In this document: piece by piece, positions 58,360 through 64,000 of the stretch
Position numbering within the stretch: position 1 is the stretch's first letter
Layout: every line of letters starts with the position of its first letter
NCBI GenBank assembly: GCA_019843655.1
Contig: JACDQD010000127.1
Coordinates: forward strand, 1 to 64,000
Origin: Lethocerus indicus
Lineage: Eukaryota > Arthropoda > Insecta > Hemiptera > Belostomatidae
DNA length: 64,000 bases
Reading direction: 5' to 3'
Position numbers and translations under genes: made by a program
The notes under the pieces: generated by a model
What the model saw: only the letters and a program-made list of their open reading frames with translations
What the model was told of the DNA's origin: nothing
The model's database searches: none

Positions 58360-59475
58360 CGCTCCACCGCCTCCTGTATATCTTCTTCGACGCGCTACTA
58401 ATATACTTTTTTTTTTATTGTTAAAAATATACAACAACAAAAAGAAGCTCGTCTACTATATTTTTTTTTATTTACTATATTTTTATTCCGTAAATAATAT
58501 CCTATTTTTTTTTTTATTTTAAACCACCCGCTACAATTTATAACAATCTATGCCGTATTTTCGGATTATTACTCGTAATTCTGTAATTATTCGTTATTCA
58601 ATCGGGAGCGTTTTTTTTTTCCCCCGAAACAGTATTTAAAAATCATAATATCCGGTGTTTCGATTCACAATAAATACGGTTGAAAATTTCGTTCGCAGTA
58701 GAAAAATGGATACGGCCACCGCCTCCTGTATATCCTCGGCGCACTACCAATATATATATATTTTTTTTTATTGTTAAAAATGTACAACAACAAAAAAGAA
58801 GCTCGTCTACTATATTTTTTTATTTACTATATTTTTATTCCGTAAATAATATCCTATTTATTTTTTTATTTTAAACCACCCGCTACAATTTATAACCTAT
58901 GCCGTATTTTCAGATTATTACTCGTTATTCTGTAACTCTGTAATTATTCGTTATTCAATCGGGAGCGTTTTTTTTCCCGAAACAGTATTTAAAAATCATA
59001 ATATCCGGTGTTTCGATTCACAATAAATACGGTTGAAAAGTTCGTTCGCAGTAGAAAAATGGATACGGCCACCGCCTCCTGTATATCTTCGGCGCACTAC
59101 CATATATATTTTTTTTATTGTTAAAAATGTACAACAACAAAAATGAAGCTCGTCCACTATATTTTTTTATTTACTATATTTTTATTCCGTAAATAATATC
59201 CCCTTTTTTTATATTTTTTTATTTTAAACCACCGCTATACAATTTATAACAATCTATGCCGTATTTTCGGATTATTACTCGTAATTCTGTAATTATTCGT
59301 TAATTCAATCGGGAGCGTTTTTTTCCTGAAACAGCATTTTAAATCATAATATCCGACGTTATTTTAAATCGTTTTTATTTAAAGTTCGTTTCGCGGTAGA
59401 CGATAGATACAGCCACCGCCTCCTGTATATCCTGGGCGCACAAACAATATACTTTTTTTTTTTCGTATCGTTAAA
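58360..59475. repeat. tandem repeat, about 352-bp unit, three and a part copies
   Basis: ACCGCCTCCTGTATATC recurs at about 58364, 58717, 59070 and 59413. Between them are AAGAAGCTCGTCTACTATA, CCGTAAATAATATCC, CACCCGCTACAATTTATAAC and TATCGGGAGCG-like words. The fourth copy is truncated and diverged. A/T-rich, no coding capacity. Confidence 0.9.
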
Positions 59476-60740
59476 ATATACAACAAATTAAAACACTTGC
59501 CAAAAGTTCTATATTAGAGTTTACTAACAACCTTTTCGTCTCTTTGTTTTTCGTTAAGCCGCTACTAGAATTTATAACTTATTTTTAAATTATTATTCAA
59601 TACGGTTGTCCAAAGTACGTATACCCATATTTTTATATTACACACAGAGTCGAGACGAAATCCGAAAATTTCGGATTTAATTCGAACGAATATTTCAGCA
59701 ACGGATTATATTAATAGCCTATGCCCGATATCGGAGGTATAATTTCGACGATTACCAACGAAAAACTTTTTTTCGGACCATCATTTCAATTAAATATAAC
59801 CAGGTAATTTTTTTTCGTACCGCACAACTGGCAAACCTGATTTGCAGGAAAAAAATTCCCTACATTTAAATTGTGATAATTATTTCCAATTCTCGGGTGT
59901 TTTTCGTTCCGAAACCGGCTCGGCTGATGGTTGAAAAAAAAAAAATTTCCCCGTTTTACGTTCCGATTTTTACAATTTTTTTTTTCTAAAACTCGTTCAA
60001 TCGATAAAAATTTGTATACGGGGAAAATAAAACCGTAGCCGTCCCGACGAAACCTACCCTCGGGAGAAAGGTTAGAAAGCGAGTTTCGAAAACGTCCCGT
60101 ACATTTTCACTTTTTATCGAAAGTACGAATAAAATCCTGTAGAACGTCTTTTCTTTTAATAAATCGAACTGAAAAATATATTTCCTCGGATCGGATCGGA
60201 TATAAAATTTTCTAGAAATAGATAGGCGAGAGGTTTTCGGGGCAAAAATCCTATTTAAAAAAAAAAATAATAAAATAAAATAAAATTCCCCATTTTTTAT
60301 TGGGCCCCATTATATGAAATTTAATGGCAATAAATTATTTATTCGGTGCTCGCTCTTTGCGACCGACGTGCAATAACCGTTCAATTTTTTTTCTCGCTCC
60401 AATCAACTTTTGAATTTCCAACTCCAGTATAAGAAATTTTATGAAATATTATCCATGGTTTGAAATATTATTCATGAAAACCGTTTCTGAAATCTCATGC
60501 CCAAGCCTTATAGGTTAGGATCGATAGTGTACAAAATCGGCCGTGCGGGGCCGCAGCGGCCGGAAATATTTGAATATATTACAGTTTCTGTTAATCGCCG
60601 CTAGATTCGGATGGAAAATAAACGCGTGCCGTGTTAAAAATGCCGCAGGAAAAGGTTTGGAAGGAACGCTTTCCAGTGAACCGATTCATGTTTTGCCGGC
60701 GTCGCTAAAGCGGACCGAATAAACGGCCGGTGAATTGATA
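59476..60740. other. gene-free stretch
   Basis: A/T-rich DNA with T runs; 60.53-60.72 kb is more GC-rich (GGCCGTGCGGGGCCGCAGC). I see no exon or repeat here. Confidence 0.4.
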
Positions 60741-60742
60741 CG

Positions 60743-60777
60743 GTCGTATAATAATTTAAAACCGATCGGGACTTACC
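60743..60777 (-). other. candidate non-coding exon for HSP60 (inference)
   Basis: On the minus strand CTACCAGAAG|GTAAGT is a perfect 5' splice site, and 35 nt upstream is CGCATTTCAG, a possible acceptor (otherwise a first exon extends further up). HSP60 needs an upstream 5' UTR exon because its ATG directly follows an acceptor. This site is on the right strand and sits on the HSP60 side of the heat-shock elements. Splicing from here would make a 10.2-kb 5' intron that spans the HSP10-like copy. Confidence 0.3.
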
Positions 60778-61074
60778 TTCTGGTAGTTCTATAATTGAAA
60801 TCTGGCGTCTGAAATGCGTCTTAAAGTGAGGAGCCGAATGCCAGCAATGTGCTTCGTGATGTAAGCCCCGAACGAGAGGACGCTCGCCAGGCTGGCCAAC
60901 CTAAAATTCTTTGGCACCGCTCGACCGATAATACAATATATAATATAATACAATTGGGAAATTTTAAAAATTACGCTTTTCAGGAAAAATTTTCAGTCAG
61001 GAAAAATTGTCTGAAAATTTTCCGACTCTCCAGTACCGAAAAATCGGGCCCCAATCCGAAAATTGGTCCGCCGT

Positions 61075-61099
61075 CGAAGGTTCTAGAACGTTCTGGAAC
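61075..61099. promoter_or_regulatory. heat-shock element, five units
   Basis: GAAGGTTCTAGAACGTTC then TGGAA: five alternating GAA/TTC units at exact 5-bp spacing, the HSF consensus. First duplication copy. Confidence 0.8.
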
Positions 61100-61390
61100 G
61101 GGCGTGAATTGAAAAAAAAAACGTTACGTTTATTATTACCGAAATAACTTATAATATTTGAACGCCGCGAAACAATTTGCGGCCAAAAATTTGACAATAT
61201 TATCGTACACCTTGTAGCGACTTGTATTACAATTGTGTATACGGTCGTATACACAAATAACTTTGGAAATTTTTGTACAGAAGAGAAAAAAACCGGTTAC
61301 GAATATTGTTTTACAGCGTTATCCGCCGATTATAAAACGGACTCGAAAATATTATACTTGAATATATTGATAAAAGGATGAAAAACGTCG

Positions 61391-61410
61391 CTTCTGGAAT
61401 GTTCTAGAAG
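61391..61410. promoter_or_regulatory. heat-shock element, four units
   Basis: CTTCTGGAATGTTCTAGAAG: TTC/GAA/TTC/GAA at exact 5-bp spacing. First duplication copy. Confidence 0.78.
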
Positions 61411-61768
61411 AGTGACGAAATGCCGCCTTCTCGGGGCGCAATAATAATAATAATAATATTTCAACTGAAAAAAATTGCCGTTGTATATTTTAAAATTGAG
61501 AATTTTTCCCCTTTTAAAATCGTACGGGGGAATAATATTTACGGCCGGGAAAATAAGGCAAAAAAAACACAACACGTGGTACCGACATTTCGAAGGAAGT
61601 GAATTTTCCGATAGCGGCCCCGCTCGACCGATAATACAATATATAATATAATACAATTGGGAAATTTTAAAAATTACGCTTTTCAGGAAAAATTTTCAGT
61701 CAGGAAAAATTGTCTAAAACTGTCGGTACCGAAAGAATGGGCCCCCAACCGCCGAAATCGGTCGCCGT

Positions 61769-61793
61769 CGAAGGTTCTAGAACGTTCTGGAAC
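61769..61793. promoter_or_regulatory. heat-shock element, five units (second copy)
   Basis: Same five-unit element as at 61075, in the second duplication copy, about 650 bp upstream of the HSP10 start codon. Confidence 0.8.
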
Positions 61794-62089
61794 GGGCGAT
61801 GAATTAAAAAAAAAAACTTTACGTTTATTATTACCGAAATAACTTATAATATTTGAACGCCGCGAAACAATTTACGGCCAAAAATTTGACAATATTATCG
61901 TACACCTTTGGAGCGACTTGTATTACAATTGTGTATACTGTCGAACAATTTTGCGTATAAAGTTTGAAAATTTTTGTACAGAAAAAAAACCGGTAACGAA
62001 TATTGTTTTACAGCGCTATCCGCCGATTATAAAACGGATTTAAATATATTATACTTGAATATATTGCTAAAAAAGGATGAAAAACGTCG

Positions 62090-62109
62090 CTTCTGGAATG
62101 TTCTAGAAG
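62090..62109. promoter_or_regulatory. heat-shock element nearest HSP10
   Basis: CTTCTGGAATGTTCTAGAAG about 315 bp upstream of the HSP10 ATG. A further short GAATTTTC pair is at about 62297, and CAAAATGGCCGC (YY1-like, minus strand) is at about 62311-62322, close to where transcription should start. Confidence 0.8.
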
Positions 62110-62424
62110 AGTGACGAAATGCCGCCTTCTCGGGGCGCAATAATAATAATAATAATATTTCAACTGAAAAAAATTGCCGTTGTATATTTTCAAATTGAAA
62201 ATTTTTTACCTTTTAAAAATGTATAGGGGAATAAAATTACGGCCGGGAAATTAATGGGGAAAAAAAAACACGTGGTACCGACATTTCGAAGGAAGTGAAT
62301 TTTCCGATAGCGGCCATTTTGACTGCGTCCGTCTCAGAGTGAGGTTCTCTCTGCGTTAATTGTCCGGTTCTTAAATAATAATTTAACCCGTTTTTTTCTC
62401 TCAAAGAACCATCAACCGATCGAA

Positions 62425-62427
62425 ATG
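62425..62427 (+). CDS. HSPE1: HSP10 exon 1 (start codon only)
   Basis: CGAAATG|GTAAGA: the start codon is followed directly by a strong donor. Exon 2 continues in phase with GCC AAA TCA GTG ATG, giving MAKSVMAFKK. A very short first coding exon is typical of animal HSP10 genes. It sits 100-130 bp downstream of the promoter duplication. Confidence 0.72.
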
Positions 62428-62637
62428 GTAAGAAATATTCACATTTTCGCTTTTATTATTAATTTATTTGGCAAAAAAAAAAATTCTGGGGGGGGGGGAA
62501 ATTTACCGGTCAAATTTCGCCCAACCGGCTAATCGTGATTTTTATCATTTTCAATGAAAAATTCTCAATTTTCAATCCGACTTTGTAGTAAAGAAATACT
62601 ATATTCTCTCTGTTTATAGTCTTGGTCCATTTATTTA

Positions 62638-62644
<7 letters not shown>

Positions 62645-62695
<51 letters not shown>

Positions 62696-62710
62696 ATAGG
62701 GGCCCCCTCA

Positions 62711-62774
<64 letters not shown>

Positions 62775-62775
62775 A
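62645..62775. repeat. (TA)n tracts in HSP10 intron 1
   Basis: TA runs at 62645-62694 and 62716-62773 separated by a short GGGGCCCC-type segment; more TA runs at 63103-63154, 63238-63260 and 63310-63344, and an (AAT)n run at 63001-63029. The intron has no other recognisable content. Confidence 0.9.
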
Positions 62776-63102
62776 GAGCCCCTATATATATATATATATA
62801 TTGATATAATTTTATTGATAGGCCCAAATAATAACAATAAGGAAGTATATATCGATATAAGTTTCGTTCGATATATTGACTCGATTTGACGATTATCGTC
62901 GTTATAACGTCGTCGAAAAAGGTTTTATAATTTTTTTTTTAAACCGATATCCAACCGACTGGATATATCGGTTTCCCCGATAAATTCCTTCTATAAGCGA
63001 ATTAATAATAATAATAATAATAATAATAAGGAGTCGCTTAAGCGCTTACGTCGGCATTATATAATCTAAGCCTATTAAGTTATCAGTTGGGGGGAGGCCT
63101 AT

Positions 63103-63158
<56 letters not shown>

Positions 63159-63307
63159 ATAGTCGATTTTTCATTGAAAATAAATTTCTCTTTTCTAAAA
63201 CGATTTTTCATTTTGCGATGAGTTTAACTAAAATATATATAAATATATATATATATATATACGATATTTGTTTCATTCGATATATTATTGTAGAGAAGCG
63301 GTTTATG

Positions 63308-63347
<40 letters not shown>

Positions 63348-63560
63348 AATTACGTAAAAAAAAGATTACGGCCCATCTGTATTTTAACCTATATATATAT
63401 ATTGTCCGAACTAGTTTTCTATATATTTATTATTGAAACGAGCACCGTTGTACGGTATTATATAAATGGTAATAATTGTCGAATGAACGGCTCGTAAGCC
63501 CAGGGTTCGCTCGGACGTTGAACGATTGAAATTTTTATTTTTTTTCCGATTCCGTCGTAG

Positions 63561-63731
63561 GCCAAATCAGTGATGGCGTTCAAGAAGCTGGTGCCGATGT
63601 TCGACCGCGTCCTCGTGCTCAGGGCCGAAGCGGTGACGAAGACGAAGGGCGGCATAGTGATACCGGAAAAGTCGCAGGGGAAGGTATTGCACGGCACCGT
63701 CATTGCGGTCGGACCCGGAACCAGGAACCAG
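63561..63731 (+). CDS. HSPE1: mitochondrial co-chaperonin HSP10, exon 2
   Basis: HSP10 forms the seven-subunit lid of the HSP60 chamber. The exon encodes FKKLVPMFDRVLVLRAEA, the mobile loop TKTKGGIVIPEKSQGKV with its hydrophobic IVI contact for HSP60, and VIAVGPGTRNQ. Acceptor CGTCGTAG, donor CAG|GTGAGT, phase 0, 57 codons. It is closer to standard HSP10 than the copy at 55.4 kb and lies directly behind the heat-shock elements, so it is the likely main gene. The last exon or exons lie beyond the window. Confidence 0.94.
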
Positions 63732-63884
63732 GTGAGTCTACACTCTCGGTCTCTCTCTCTCTCTCTGTATATCCATAACCGTTGATTCCAGCGCCACGAA
63801 CGGAAGAGCGGATGTCGCGGCATTGTATCCAACATGCCATTAATCCGATGGTGGAGGGATTTTCCCGAAAGGGGCCGCTTAAAT

Positions 63885-64000
63885 ACATTTAAGCTTAGGC
63901 TACGCCAGGCATGGCCAAAGACTCACCTCTCGTCCCGTAGTCGTCCTCCAGGTGTATCCAGGCCCCGTCTTGGGCTCTCCACTCGTCTTCCTCTCCCTCA
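63885..64000. repeat. M1 minisatellite, reverse orientation, at window end
   Basis: Begins with the family end (AAGCTTAGGCTACGCCAGGC, CTCTCGTCCCG) and continues AGTCGTCCTCCAGGTG, CACTCGTCTTCCTCTCC. It lies in HSP10 intron 2, inverted relative to the 52-55 kb array, and continues out of the window. Confidence 0.85.

Larger units (their letters stand above)
60919..62315. repeat. 702-bp tandem duplication upstream of HSP10
   Basis: Two adjacent copies, from about 60919 and 61621. Each begins CGCTCGACCGATAATACAA and ends ATTTCGAAGGAAGTGAATTT, TCCGATAGCGGCC. Both contain the same two heat-shock elements and an (ATT/AAT) run. Copies differ by scattered substitutions and small indels. Confidence 0.93.

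Overview
The window is animal (metazoan) nuclear DNA. It holds spliced genes with GT/AG introns, a PTF1A-type bHLH gene, mitochondrial HSP60 and HSP10 genes, many satellites and many (TA)n tracts. Nothing bacterial or viral was seen. An invertebrate is likely, but I cannot name the lineage. Well over half of the sequence is tandem repeat, and most of the longest open frames (SFLPSFLRS-like or [10 protein letters not shown] proteins) are translations of repeats, not genes.

Layout. 1-0.87 kb: GC-rich minisatellite (family M1). 1.07-4.0 kb: a weak candidate exon chain on the + strand. 2.04-3.85 kb: satellite S1. 4.3-6.15 and 10.7-13.3 kb: arrays whose unit is the heat-shock-element pattern GAAnnTTC. 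Between these lie small terminal-inverted-repeat elements (MITE-like) and gene-free DNA. 13.74-23.17 kb (-): a PTF1A/Fer1-type gene in four exons; its last intron is about 8.7 kb and is filled mostly by a (GGAACGAA)n-type satellite. 23.3-38.6 kb: 53-57 bp satellite S2, interrupted at 28.8-34.8 kb by a 104-bp array related to S1. 39.4-50.6 kb (-): a complete HSP60 (HSPD1) gene with 12 coding exons. 52.3-55.3 kb: M1 array. 55.4-55.9 kb (+): a diverged HSP10 paralogue. 56.5-59.5 kb: two further tandem arrays. 60.8-62.4 kb: a probable divergent heat-shock promoter with four perfect heat-shock elements. 62.4 kb to the end (+): the conserved HSP10 (HSPE1) gene, running out of the window and into another M1 block.

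How the genes relate. HSP60 (-) and HSP10 (+) lie head to head, as is common for this chaperonin pair. HSP60 forms the double ring and HSP10 the lid of the mitochondrial folding chamber. The heat-shock elements lie just upstream of HSP10 exon 1 and may also serve HSP60 through a non-coding first exon near 60.78 kb (inference).

The most interesting signal is in the HSP60 introns. They carry 11 candidate box C/D RNAs in three families, all in the sense direction of HSP60 and all with box C, box D and closing terminal stems. One family has a 12-nt antisense match to a conserved 28S rRNA segment. HSP60 would then be a multi-copy snoRNA host gene.

Other points: three apparent single-base losses at homopolymers in otherwise intact HSP60 and HSP10-like exons; a duplicated 702-bp HSP10 promoter; a rearranged extra copy of HSP60 exon 1; and satellites several of which are built around short palindromes.
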